Made by a program: the position numbers and the translations under genes. From assembly GCA_001776275.1 (NCBI GenBank), contig MFAQ01000045.1, forward strand, positions 3,683 to 20,775: a DNA stretch of 17,093 bases. Direction: 5' to 3'. Every line of letters starts with the position of its first letter. Position 1 is the first letter of the stretch. The stretch comes from Candidatus Collierbacteria bacterium RIFOXYD1_FULL_40_9 (GTDB lineage Bacteria > Patescibacteriota > Microgenomatia > UBA1400 > MFAQ01). Positions 5,687 to 11,813 of this stretch are shown piece by piece. The notes below the pieces were generated by a model, which was not told where the DNA came from, ran no database searches, and saw only the letters and a program-made list of their open reading frames with translations.

Positions 5687-7085
5687 ATGCCTTATAGATA
5701 GCTACTGAGTTTGTCGAGCCTTCGTCGTAGTAGTGTTGACCGTGAACTACTAAAATAGATTCTCCAACACTTAAACGACCAGATTCAATTAATTGATCAA
5801 TTGTTTTATTTGGCAAAGAGAATACCCCATCACTTAGTTGTGATTTGTAACCTTCTACTGCGTATGAAATGGTTAACTCTTCCACCACTTTCTGATCCTG
5901 TGTCACTGCCAATATCGGTACTTTGGGCCGCAAGCGAGAAATTGACCTAGCTGTTTTACCTGAGTTTGTAAACACTAAAATAAATTTTATTTTAGTTACT
6001 TTTTGGTTTAACAGGTTTAAAACCGTGCTAACAACCAAGTCAGTTTCATTGTCTGGGTCTATATTTAATTTTGTTGTGGCTCTAATCTCTTCATTGTATT
6101 TTGCAATTTTTGCCATAGCAGACACTGCCTTAACCGGGTACTTTCCACTCGCCGTTTCTCCAGAAAGCATAACTGCATCAGTTCCATCCAAGACCGCATT
6201 AGCAACATCGGTCGCTTCGGCCCTGGTTGGTGTAGGGGACTCAATCATGGACTGTAGCATCTGAGTCGCTGTTATTACTGGTTTGTTGGCAAGGCGGCAT
6301 TTGCGGATCATCTGTTTTTGAATATGGGCAAGGCGCTCTATTGGTACCTCTACTCCCAAGTCACCCCTGGCAACCATAATTACGTCAGCTACTTCAATTA
6401 GCTCATCCAAGTTATCTAGTGCTTTTTTGCTTTCGATCTTCGCGACAATTTTTGCCTTTATTCCCCTCTTATCCATTTGTTCGCGTAGCATAAAAATATC
6501 CTCCTTGGTACGACAAAAAGAAAGAGCAACAAAATCAATTTTATTTGTCGCAGCCATATCCAGTTTAACCAAATCATCTTCAATCATCGAAGGAAGGTCA
6601 ATGTCTACACCAGGCAGATTAACTCCTTTGCGATGTCCTATTTCGCCGTCATCAACCACTTCCGCTAAAAAGTGAGTATGGTCAACTTCCAAAACTTTAA
6701 GTTCTACCGAGCCATCGTCTATTAAAACCTGGTCCCCTACAACCAAAGTATTAAAAACTAATTGATGTGGAATACAGATTAAGTCGTCCGGAGAAACAAA
6801 AGAGGGGACAATCCGCAATTTTTGTCCAGTGGTTACTACTATTTTTTCCTTGTTTTTAGTTTCTAGACGAATTTCTGGTCCTTGTAAGTCGAGCAAAATA
6901 CCGATACTCTTGTTAAGTCCATCAGCGATCTTTTGGACTCTGCGAACTCTTTCTTCATGCCACTCTACTGTGCCATGTTTGGTGTTAAAACGGAAAACAT
7001 TAACTCCTGCTTCGATTAATTTTTTTATTGTTTCCTCTGAGTCGCTTGCTGGTCCCAAAGTGGAGACGATTTTCGTAAGTTTCAT
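5685..7085 (-). CDS. pyk: Pyruvate kinase
   Basis: A 466-residue pyruvate kinase (phosphoenolpyruvate + ADP to pyruvate + ATP, last step of glycolysis, cytosolic). All domains are present: N-terminal barrel start TKIVSTLGPAS, the mobile B domain (about 74-165) and VNLPG after it. Active-site blocks are IVAKIESK, VARGDLGVE, TATQMLQSM, PTRAEATDVANAVLDGTDA and LSGETA. The C-terminal domain runs from about 350 and includes TNSGKTAR. The usual R-x-N-x-S-H-G motif reads RFNTKHG (32-38), with Lys at the Ser position, and the usual D-T-K-GPEIR reads DLQGPEIR (66-73). Both changes touch the monovalent-cation site. I start at the ATG at 7085, where normal homology begins, rather than the upstream TTG-type extension at 7103. 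It is divergent from the nuclease gene at 7109. Confidence 0.95.
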   Translation of the reverse strand: MKLTKIVSTLGPASDSEETIKKLIEAGVNVFRFNTKHGTVEWHEERVRRVQKIADGLNKSIGILLDLQGPEIRLETKNKEKIVVTTGQKLRIVPSFVSPDDLICIPHQLVFNTLVVGDQVLIDDGSVELKVLEVDHTHFLAEVVDDGEIGHRKGVNLPGVDIDLPSMIEDDLVKLDMAATNKIDFVALSFCRTKEDIFMLREQMDKRGIKAKIVAKIESKKALDNLDELIEVADVIMVARGDLGVEVPIERLAHIQKQMIRKCRLANKPVITATQMLQSMIESPTPTRAEATDVANAVLDGTDAVMLSGETASGKYPVKAVSAMAKIAKYNEEIRATTKLNIDPDNETDLVVSTVLNLLNQKVTKIKFILVFTNSGKTARSISRLRPKVPILAVTQDQKVVEELTISYAVEGYKSQLSDGVFSLPNKTIDQLIESGRLSVGESILVVHGQHYYDEGSTNSVAIYKA

Positions 7086-7092
7086 ATATGTA

Positions 7093-7099
7093 TATGCTA
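7093..7099. promoter_or_regulatory. Palindromic bidirectional -10 element between pyk and the nuclease gene
   Basis: The 7 bp read TATGCTA on the plus strand and TAGCATA on the minus strand. TATGCT ends 10 nt before the nuclease ATG (7109), and TAGCAT ends 8 nt before the pyk ATG (7085). Each keeps the key T1-A2-T6 bases of a -10 box. The gap between the genes is only 23 bp, so both promoters must overlap, and neither gene has a Shine-Dalgarno. Confidence 0.4.
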
Positions 7100-7108
7100 A
7101 CATGGCTC

Positions 7109-7873
7109 ATGTACTACCAGAAAGTAAAAGGCTTGTTTGACCCAAAATCCAAAGTGCCATTCAAGATAAGCCGATCAAAAATAGACCTTTTTGTTTCCTG
7201 CCCTCGCTGTTTTTATATGGACGCAAGACTTGGTTTGGCTCGTCCAAACATACCTCCTTATACTCTAAACAACGCAGTAGACAGCCTTCTAAAAAACGAG
7301 TTAGACTTATTGCGAAAACTGGGTGGTAAATATAAATTAGCCGAAGAATATGGTGTAGATGCTATTCCCTTCAACCATCAAAACTTACCGCAGTGGAGAG
7401 GGGAGGTAACAGCGTACGAGGGAGCCTTAGCTCTCGACGAAAAGAGTAATTTGCTAGTAAATGGATTGGTGGATGATATCTGGCAAAACCCCAAAGGCGA
7501 GCTGGTTATTGTTGATTACAAGGCCACAAGTTCTGCCAAAAAGATTTCTTTAGATGATGAGTATAAACAAGGCTACAAACGGCAAATAGAAATTTATCAA
7601 TGGATTTTTAGGAAACTTGGGTTTGAAGTTTCTAACATCGGCTATTTTATTTTTGCCAACGCTAAAAAAGACAGAGACAGTTTTGATGGCAGACTAGAAT
7701 TTGAGATGAGTATTCATGAGCATAAAGGCAACGATCGCTGGGTACCACTTACCTTGCTCGAAATAAAAGAGTGCCTTATGCAAGAAAAGCTCCCTTCACC
7801 AGCCCACGATTGCGAGTACTGTGCCTATCGCCAAAAATCTGTCCAAGCAGCTAAGAGTCTGTCTCTGAAATAA
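7109..7873 (+). CDS. PD-(D/E)XK superfamily nuclease with Cys pairs, second RecB-like protein
   Basis: A 254-residue single-domain RecB-like protein. In order it shows KISRSKIDLFVSCPRCFYMD (C31, C34), a helix PYTLNNAVDSLLK, the metal-binding GLVDDIW (D122/D123), VIVDYKATS (D136-x-K138), the conserved helix KRQIEIYQWIF (Q159), and a C-terminal CLM...HDCEYCAYR with C222, C235 and C238. The catalytic set of D, D-x-K and Q is complete. The cysteines could hold an Fe-S cluster or zinc, although their spacing differs from the nuclease at 1589. I use the ATG at 7109, because earlier in-frame ATGs at 7088 and 7094 lie in the promoter overlap. It opens with KVKGLFDPKSKVPFK, which looks like a conserved lead-in and not a signal peptide. 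Its partner and substrate are unknown. Confidence 0.83.
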   Translation: MYYQKVKGLFDPKSKVPFKISRSKIDLFVSCPRCFYMDARLGLARPNIPPYTLNNAVDSLLKNELDLLRKLGGKYKLAEEYGVDAIPFNHQNLPQWRGEVTAYEGALALDEKSNLLVNGLVDDIWQNPKGELVIVDYKATSSAKKISLDDEYKQGYKRQIEIYQWIFRKLGFEVSNIGYFIFANAKKDRDSFDGRLEFEMSIHEHKGNDRWVPLTLLEIKECLMQEKLPSPAHDCEYCAYRQKSVQAAKSLSLK

Positions 7874-7875
7874 CT

Positions 7876-7938
7876 GTCATGCCGGACCTGATCCGGCATC
7901 CAGGCTTTTTCTGGATTCCGTGTCAAGCACAGAATGAC
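7876..7938. repeat. 63-bp palindromic repeat element (REP/MITE-like)
   Basis: Outer inverted arms GTCAT (7876-7880) and ATGAC (7934-7938) enclose three hairpins: GCCGGA/TCCGGC (7881-7886, 7892-7897), ATCCAG/CTGGAT (7898-7903, 7911-7916) and an imperfect TTCcGTG/CACaGAA (about 7916-7934). The layout matches the dispersed GTCATnCCGGA...TCCGG...ATCCAG family seen in many bacterial genomes, where it is often mispredicted as a short protein starting MPDLIRHPG. It begins 3 nt after the nuclease stop codon and reads through the last 20 codons of the broken gene on the other strand. It may also act as a bidirectional terminator. Confidence 0.8.
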
Positions 7939-8104
7939 GGAGTTTGTCATTTGTTAAGTCGTCCAGATCTCTTTCTAAACTATCGATTAATCGGTCAAGG
8001 GATTGTCTGTCTTGGTCATCATGACCTGCTTCTGGAAACTGTCCCAATTCATCTCTCTCTTTTTTTTAGTTTTTCAACCAACTTTTTCGCTCTTCTTTAT
8101 TCAT
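7877..8104 (-). pseudogene. Broken paralog of the neighbouring GreA/GreB-like gene, ending inside the palindromic repeat
   Basis: An ATG at 8104, 5 nt after the stop of the gene at 8110-8526, opens a frame that stops at codon 13 (TAA, 8068-8066). It then continues in the same frame for 62 residues to a TGA inside the palindromic repeat. Between the first A run and the A8 run (8067-8060), another frame reads KLVEKLKK. Losing one A in the first run and gaining one in the second would explain both breaks, and a repaired reading would be about MNKEERKKLVEKLKKERDEL. The following part (QFPEAGHDDQDRQ) aligns with the N-terminal hairpin of the upstream protein (TPTESTHDQTRQ), sharing ERDE, E, HD, Q and RQ. 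The GreA-like C-terminal half is absent; the last ~20 residues are encoded by the repeat. It could be decaying, frameshifted in expression, or an assembly error in A runs. Confidence 0.55.
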
Positions 8105-8109
8105 GCTAG

Positions 8110-8526
8110 TTATGGTTCAATTTTAGTAACTCCAACTACCTTATATCCTATGCTGTTGATCTCATAACTATCATTGATATTTAAATCTTTAAGTTTTTGA
8201 CCCAGTAAACTACCTTCACCAACTAGTAAAACACTATCAACTTCTTTACCTCCAAGTCCGTCTGGTGTGAGCATAACTTTAAATACATCGCCGTTACTTT
8301 TTTGAATTTCAAACACTCGATTAAATCTTTTTACGATATTGGTTAATTTTTGCAATTTAGACCTTTCCTCTAAAAGGCTATTAAACAGCTGATTCGCAAC
8401 CTGTCTAGTTTGGTCATGTGTTGATTCTGTGGGGGTTGCCGACTCGTCGCGCTCTTGTGCTGCTTGATTTATCCACAAATCAATCTTGTCTATCTCTTTC
8501 TTAAGGACTATTGCTAAGTCAACCAT
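8110..8526 (-). CDS. GreA/GreB C-terminal-like protein (putative RNA polymerase-binding factor)
   Basis: A 138-residue protein with a helical N-terminal hairpin (about 5-62) and a small beta domain (about 70-135). The C-terminal LLVGEGSLLGQKLKDLNI, followed by a strand ending YKVVGVTKI, resembles the FKBP-like domain of GreA (SPLGxALLGKkvGD...). The hairpin tip is Thr/Ser/Glu-rich (ESATPTESTHDQTRQ) rather than the classical GDxSENAEY of GreA. Related GreA/GreB C-terminal proteins with altered tips are common and largely uncharacterised, so true transcript-cleavage activity is doubtful. The ATG lies 6 nt after an extended -10 (TGATATAAT) that overlaps the stop of the upstream gene, and there is no Shine-Dalgarno. 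The downstream neighbour is a damaged paralog of its hairpin. Confidence 0.6.
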   Translation of the reverse strand: MVDLAIVLKKEIDKIDLWINQAAQERDESATPTESTHDQTRQVANQLFNSLLEERSKLQKLTNIVKRFNRVFEIQKSNGDVFKVMLTPDGLGGKEVDSVLLVGEGSLLGQKLKDLNINDSYEINSIGYKVVGVTKIEP

Positions 8527-8532
8527 GTGCAG

Positions 8533-8541
8533 ATTATATCA
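8533..8541 (-). promoter_or_regulatory. Extended -10 promoter inside the upstream stop codon
   Basis: TGA-TATAAT (8541-8533) is a perfect extended -10 element whose TGA is also the stop codon of the coiled-coil gene. It ends 6 nt before the ATG at 8526, which predicts a leaderless transcript. No -35 is evident, as is normal for extended -10 promoters. Confidence 0.65.
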
Positions 8542-8892
8542 AGCAGTAGCAATCTCTAGTTTTACAATTCTCTTCTCATGGTCTGAAACCTTATCGGTCA
8601 ACATATCAGTCATATTATCTATTTTTCTCTCTAATCTCGAAAAGCCGTTAGATGTCTCAACTCTGTGTGACTCAAGTATGTTCTCTGTGGCAGGCAAGGT
8701 GACAGTCTGGAAAAAATCTATCATTTTCGTATCAATTAAGTCCCCAACCTTCTCCAAGTTTTTGCCAAGTTTAGCATCGACTCGCATGTCTACAACATCC
8801 CCAACCTTCTCCAAGTTTTTGCCCAACTTCGAATCAATTGAGCTAGCGATGAGATCTGAGAGAATTTTTACATCATCTTTGTCAATTGTCAT
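8539..8892 (-). CDS. Coiled-coil protein with internal 19-residue repeat, unknown function
   Basis: A 117-residue, acidic, helical protein without a membrane segment. Residues about 21-50 contain two copies of KLGKNLEKVGD separated by VVDMRVDA, then a second helical region with heptad-like spacing (GFSRLERKIDNMTDMLTDKV...HEKRIVKLE). Such proteins often form trimeric or antiparallel coiled coils, but I recognise no family. I start at the ATG at 8892 rather than 8934, because TATAGT ends 6 nt before it, while the longer start would run into the queA start codon on the other strand. Its TGA supplies the TG of the promoter of the next gene. Confidence 0.55.
   Translation of the reverse strand: MTIDKDDVKILSDLIASSIDSKLGKNLEKVGDVVDMRVDAKLGKNLEKVGDLIDTKMIDFFQTVTLPATENILESHRVETSNGFSRLERKIDNMTDMLTDKVSDHEKRIVKLEIATA
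8741..8828 (-). repeat. Tandem 57-bp repeat within the coiled-coil gene
   Basis: A stretch of about 30 nt beginning TCCCCAACCTTCTCCAAG on the plus strand occurs at 8741 and again at 8798, nearly identical, with 57-bp (19-codon) periodicity. The reading frame is preserved, and the two copies encode the duplicated KLGKNLEKVGD. Confidence 0.85.
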
Positions 8893-8898
8893 ACCTAA

Positions 8899-8926
8899 AC
8901 TATATACCAAAACAAAATGAGATAAT
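8899..8926. promoter_or_regulatory. Divergent -10 boxes for the coiled-coil gene and queA
   Basis: TATAGT (minus strand, 8904-8899) ends 6 nt before the ATG at 8892. GATAAT (plus strand, 8921-8926) ends 6 nt before the queA ATG at 8933. Neither gene has a Shine-Dalgarno, so both fit leaderless starts. No strong -35 was found. Confidence 0.5.
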
Positions 8927-8932
8927 ACATCC

Positions 8933-9958
8933 ATGTATTTAAGCGATTTTGACTATCTTCTACCACCCGAGGTTATTGCTCATACGCCAACCGAGCCAAG
9001 AGATACTTGCAAACTTCTGGTTCTAGACAAGAACTCAGGTATTATTAGCCACCTAATTTTTCGCGATCTACTAGATTTACTAAACGAAAACTTCGTCTTA
9101 GTTTTAAATGACACCAAAGTTTTCCCAGCGCGCCTTTTTGGCAAAAAAGACACGGGTGGCAAGTTTGAATGTCTGCTTTTAAAACAAACAAACCAAAGCT
9201 CCTATCTGTCTCTTGTAAGAGGCAGGGTTAAGTTGGGTCAAAAAATAATTTTTACCAAGGACTTTACGGCAGAAATAACTAATAAACTCCCAGATGGTGA
9301 GGTCGAACTTAGCTTTTCCAAAAAAGGAGTTGATCTTTTGGAAGAAATAGATAAAAACGGCAAAAGCCCGCTACCGCCATATATTCATTCAGAAGATAAG
9401 GAAAAAGACTTAAGAGAAATGTATCAGACGGTTTATGCCAAATACCAAGGTAGCGCCGCCGCCCCTACTGCCGGTCTTCATTTCACCAAAGAGCTTCTCG
9501 AGAAGTTAAAAGATAAAGGCGTTCAGATTGAGTATTTAACTTTGCATGTTGGTTTGGGGACCTTTAAACCTGTGACCAAACAACAAATCGACGACAAAAA
9601 ACTCCACAAAGAAAATTATATCCTCACCGAACCGGTTGCCAGCAGACTAAATCAGGCAAAACAAAAGGATAAAAAAATTATTGCAGTAGGGACAACCACC
9701 ACCAGAACCCTAGAGTCCTTAAGTAACAAAAAAGGAGAGTTGTTTGCCGGGGAGGGTGAGACCGATATTTTTATTCAACCAGGCTACAAATTTAAGTTTG
9801 TTGATGGACTTATTACCAACTTTCACTTACCTCAAACCAGTCTACTTATGCTTGTTAGTGCCCTAAGTAACAAAGAAATAATTCTCAATGCTTATAATCA
9901 AGCAGTAAATAACAAGTACAAATTCTTTTCCTTCGGCGACGCCATGCTGATCTTTTGA
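8933..9958 (+). CDS. queA: S-adenosylmethionine:tRNA ribosyltransferase-isomerase QueA
   Basis: A 341-residue QueA of normal length. It transfers and rearranges the ribose of S-adenosylmethionine onto 7-aminomethyl-7-deazaguanine at tRNA position 34, giving epoxyqueuosine. Clear family blocks are FDYLLPPEVIAHTPTEPRD (6-24), LNDTKVFPARLFG (58-70), GSAAAPTAGLHFT (173-185), LHVGLGTFKPV (204-214), VGTTTTRTLES (252-262) and GLITNFHLPQTSLLMLV (292-308), ending in FFSFGDAML. Nothing essential is missing. It acts after Tgt, which is encoded 4 kb away on the other strand. The ATG follows a GATAAT by 6 nt with no Shine-Dalgarno. ddl follows after 14 nt. Confidence 0.96.
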   Translation: MYLSDFDYLLPPEVIAHTPTEPRDTCKLLVLDKNSGIISHLIFRDLLDLLNENFVLVLNDTKVFPARLFGKKDTGGKFECLLLKQTNQSSYLSLVRGRVKLGQKIIFTKDFTAEITNKLPDGEVELSFSKKGVDLLEEIDKNGKSPLPPYIHSEDKEKDLREMYQTVYAKYQGSAAAPTAGLHFTKELLEKLKDKGVQIEYLTLHVGLGTFKPVTKQQIDDKKLHKENYILTEPVASRLNQAKQKDKKIIAVGTTTTRTLESLSNKKGELFAGEGETDIFIQPGYKFKFVDGLITNFHLPQTSLLMLVSALSNKEIILNAYNQAVNNKYKFFSFGDAMLIF

Positions 9959-9964
9959 TAACAT
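9956..9964 (+). promoter_or_regulatory. Possible extended -10 for ddl within the queA stop codon
   Basis: TGA-TAACAT uses the queA TGA as its TG and ends 8 nt before the ddl ATG at 9973, the same arrangement as at 8533-8541 but with a poorer hexamer. ddl may equally be co-transcribed with queA. Confidence 0.3.
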
Positions 9965-9972
9965 ATAACTTA

Positions 9973-11139
9973 ATGCATAAAAACAAATATAATGTCTTAG
10001 TCTTGTACGGCGGAGTGGCTCCAGAGCACGAAGTTTCAATTATCACTGCAATACAGGTTATGAACGCCTTATTGGAAGCAGGGCACCAAGTTCTGCCTGT
10101 CTACATTTCTAAACAAGGTACTTGGCACAAGGGGGACAACAGATTCCTGGACCCATATTTTTATAAAGATTTACAGAAAGTATCTAATTCTGGCGTTGTT
10201 ACCATATTGCCAGCGAACAAAGACATACATCTTCTCAAAAAAGGTTTTCTAGGGTTTGGAGCAGAAGAATCTGGTGTTGATGTCGTTTTCCCTGTTTTTC
10301 ATGGCCAAAACGGAGAAGATGGCACCATTCAGGGATTGCTTGAACTTACTAATATTCCATATGTTGGTAGTGGAGTTCTTGGTGGTGCTGCCGGTATGGA
10401 TAAGTTTGTTACCAAACGTTTAGCAGAAAGTCTTGGTGTACGTGTGGCTAAAGATTTTTTGGTGACAAAAGATGTTAACAATGAAAAAGAAATCCATTTA
10501 GAGGCTAGAAAAATTGGTTTTCCACTGTACGTAAAACCTGCCAATTTGGGGTCAAGTATTGGTGTTACTAGAGTTGAAAAGCTTTCTGATCTGGACAATG
10601 CTCTAGAGGTAGCATTTTGTTACGACAATCGAGTTCTTTTAGAAGAAGCAATCGATTTTGACAAAGAAGTAAACATTTCTATTATGGGCAATAATCCTTA
10701 CACTCTATCTATTACCGAGCAGCCAGTTGCTAGCGGCAAGACTCTTTCCTTCAATGACAAATACTTAAGCGATTCAGGCAAGTCAAAGGGTATGGCAAGC
10801 TTAAAAAGATTAATACCTGCTCCAATATCTGCCTCGCAACTCAAAACCATCCAAGACTCGGCTACCAAAATCTTTGGTGCTATTAATGGTAAGGGTTTGG
10901 CCCGGGTAGACTTCATGATAGATAAAAAGGGAGTAGTTTTCTTTAATGAAATAAATACCATTCCTGGTTCTTTAGCCTTTTTCCTCTGGGAAAAATCTGG
11001 GTTTCCTTTTTCCAAATTAGTCGATCACCTTCTAGAGCTCGCCATCCAAAGTTGGGACCAAAAACAGCAAAAAGTTTCAACCTTTGAAAGCAATATCTTA
11101 GAAAAAGTCGGCACAGGAGGTCTAAAAGGTAAAGCTTAA
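9973..11139 (+). CDS. ddl: D-alanine--D-alanine ligase
   Basis: A 388-residue ATP-grasp ligase that joins two D-alanines for peptidoglycan precursors in the cytosol. Key blocks are YGGVAPEHEVS (12-22, the Glu that orients the first D-Ala), VFPVFHGQNGEDGTIQG (105-121), KPANLGSSIGV (188-198), the NDKYL loop over the active site (261-265), GLARVDFMI (308-316, metal-binding D313) and FNEINTIPG (324-332). The ATG at 9973 is preferred over a TTG at 9955 that overlaps the queA stop. About 30 extra, polar residues follow the normal C-terminus. The TAA overlaps the stop of the VanX-like gene coming from the other side by 4 nt. Confidence 0.95.
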   Translation: MHKNKYNVLVLYGGVAPEHEVSIITAIQVMNALLEAGHQVLPVYISKQGTWHKGDNRFLDPYFYKDLQKVSNSGVVTILPANKDIHLLKKGFLGFGAEESGVDVVFPVFHGQNGEDGTIQGLLELTNIPYVGSGVLGGAAGMDKFVTKRLAESLGVRVAKDFLVTKDVNNEKEIHLEARKIGFPLYVKPANLGSSIGVTRVEKLSDLDNALEVAFCYDNRVLLEEAIDFDKEVNISIMGNNPYTLSITEQPVASGKTLSFNDKYLSDSGKSKGMASLKRLIPAPISASQLKTIQDSATKIFGAINGKGLARVDFMIDKKGVVFFNEINTIPGSLAFFLWEKSGFPFSKLVDHLLELAIQSWDQKQQKVSTFESNILEKVGTGGLKGKA

Positions 11140-11798
11140 ATAGTTTTTAGTGAATCATAAATGGCAAATGGCTTTTCTTTTACCATGGCCCAGTACTTAT
11201 CACCATATGACCAGTGCCACCATTCAAATGGGTAGTTTACAAATCCTGATTCGGTCATAACTTTAAAAAGCAACTGCCTATTTCCTTTTTGGCTCGTCGA
11301 TAAATTCAAATAATCAGTTCTTGCAGACTCGTTGTAGTCAAGATTGTTACCCATTTCTAGTAATTCTTTGGAATCAAGGTGAATAAGACCAATATCAATT
11401 GCTCCACCTGTAACATGAGGAGAATAGATATCGGGATTACTGACAAATAAAGAGGCCTCAACTTCGGCAATTTCTCTTGATATTTTATTTTGCTTCATGA
11501 GATCTTCGACTCTGTCCCTAAATAGTCGCTTTTGAAAATTGTAATCTCGATAACTCTCGATCAAAACTACTCCGTACTGAGATGGCAAAGATTCAATTGC
11601 CTTTCTCAAGAGGTTCTTTACCGTAATTCTCGCTAATGGGCTCTTACTATTACCAAAAATATTTTGAGAGCTTACTTTTGTCTGATCAAGTAGAAAAACT
11701 CGGTCTATATCTAGCAAACCAACCATCTCTTCACCACATTCTTTTGTTGGTATTAAGACACAGGCTGTGTCATTTATTCTTATTGGGTCATTCTTCAT
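11136..11798 (-). CDS. VanX-like D-alanyl-D-alanine dipeptidase (peptidase M15)
   Basis: A 220-residue zinc peptidase of the VanX group. The catalytic set is complete: R84 in ESYRDY, H128 and D135 in SPHVTGGAID (126-135), E192 and H195 in EWWH, and LLEMGNNLDY (146-155), the counterpart of the family's D-M-G-x-x-F/L-D segment. VanX hydrolyses free D-Ala-D-Ala, and the closely related M15 D,D-carboxypeptidases trim peptidoglycan stems. No signal peptide is seen, which favours a cytosolic dipeptidase. It is the last gene of the tgt series, 15 nt after the MurF-like gene, with a modest TAGGA site. Without vanH/vanA next to it, D-Ala recycling is more likely than glycopeptide resistance. This is inference. 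Confidence 0.85.
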   Translation of the reverse strand: MKNDPIRINDTACVLIPTKECGEEMVGLLDIDRVFLLDQTKVSSQNIFGNSKSPLARITVKNLLRKAIESLPSQYGVVLIESYRDYNFQKRLFRDRVEDLMKQNKISREIAEVEASLFVSNPDIYSPHVTGGAIDIGLIHLDSKELLEMGNNLDYNESARTDYLNLSTSQKGNRQLLFKVMTESGFVNYPFEWWHWSYGDKYWAMVKEKPFAIYDSLKTI

Positions 11799-11813
11799 AG
11801 GAATCTTGTCCTA

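Noticed and set aside
1589..7873. CRISPR-Cas locus suggested by Cas4-like nucleases
   Set aside because: No repeat-spacer array and no cas1, cas2 or effector gene is present. The nucleases are stand-alone.
7879..8109. Plus-strand 76-codon frame starting MPDLIRHPG
   Set aside because: It begins inside the palindromic repeat, whose translation is a well-known false gene start, and the rest lies opposite the broken GreA-like paralog. No ribosome-binding site.
9973..11798. Glycopeptide-resistance cassette
   Set aside because: Only a VanX-like dipeptidase is present. There is no VanH dehydrogenase or VanS/VanR, and the Ddl shows the ordinary family motifs.
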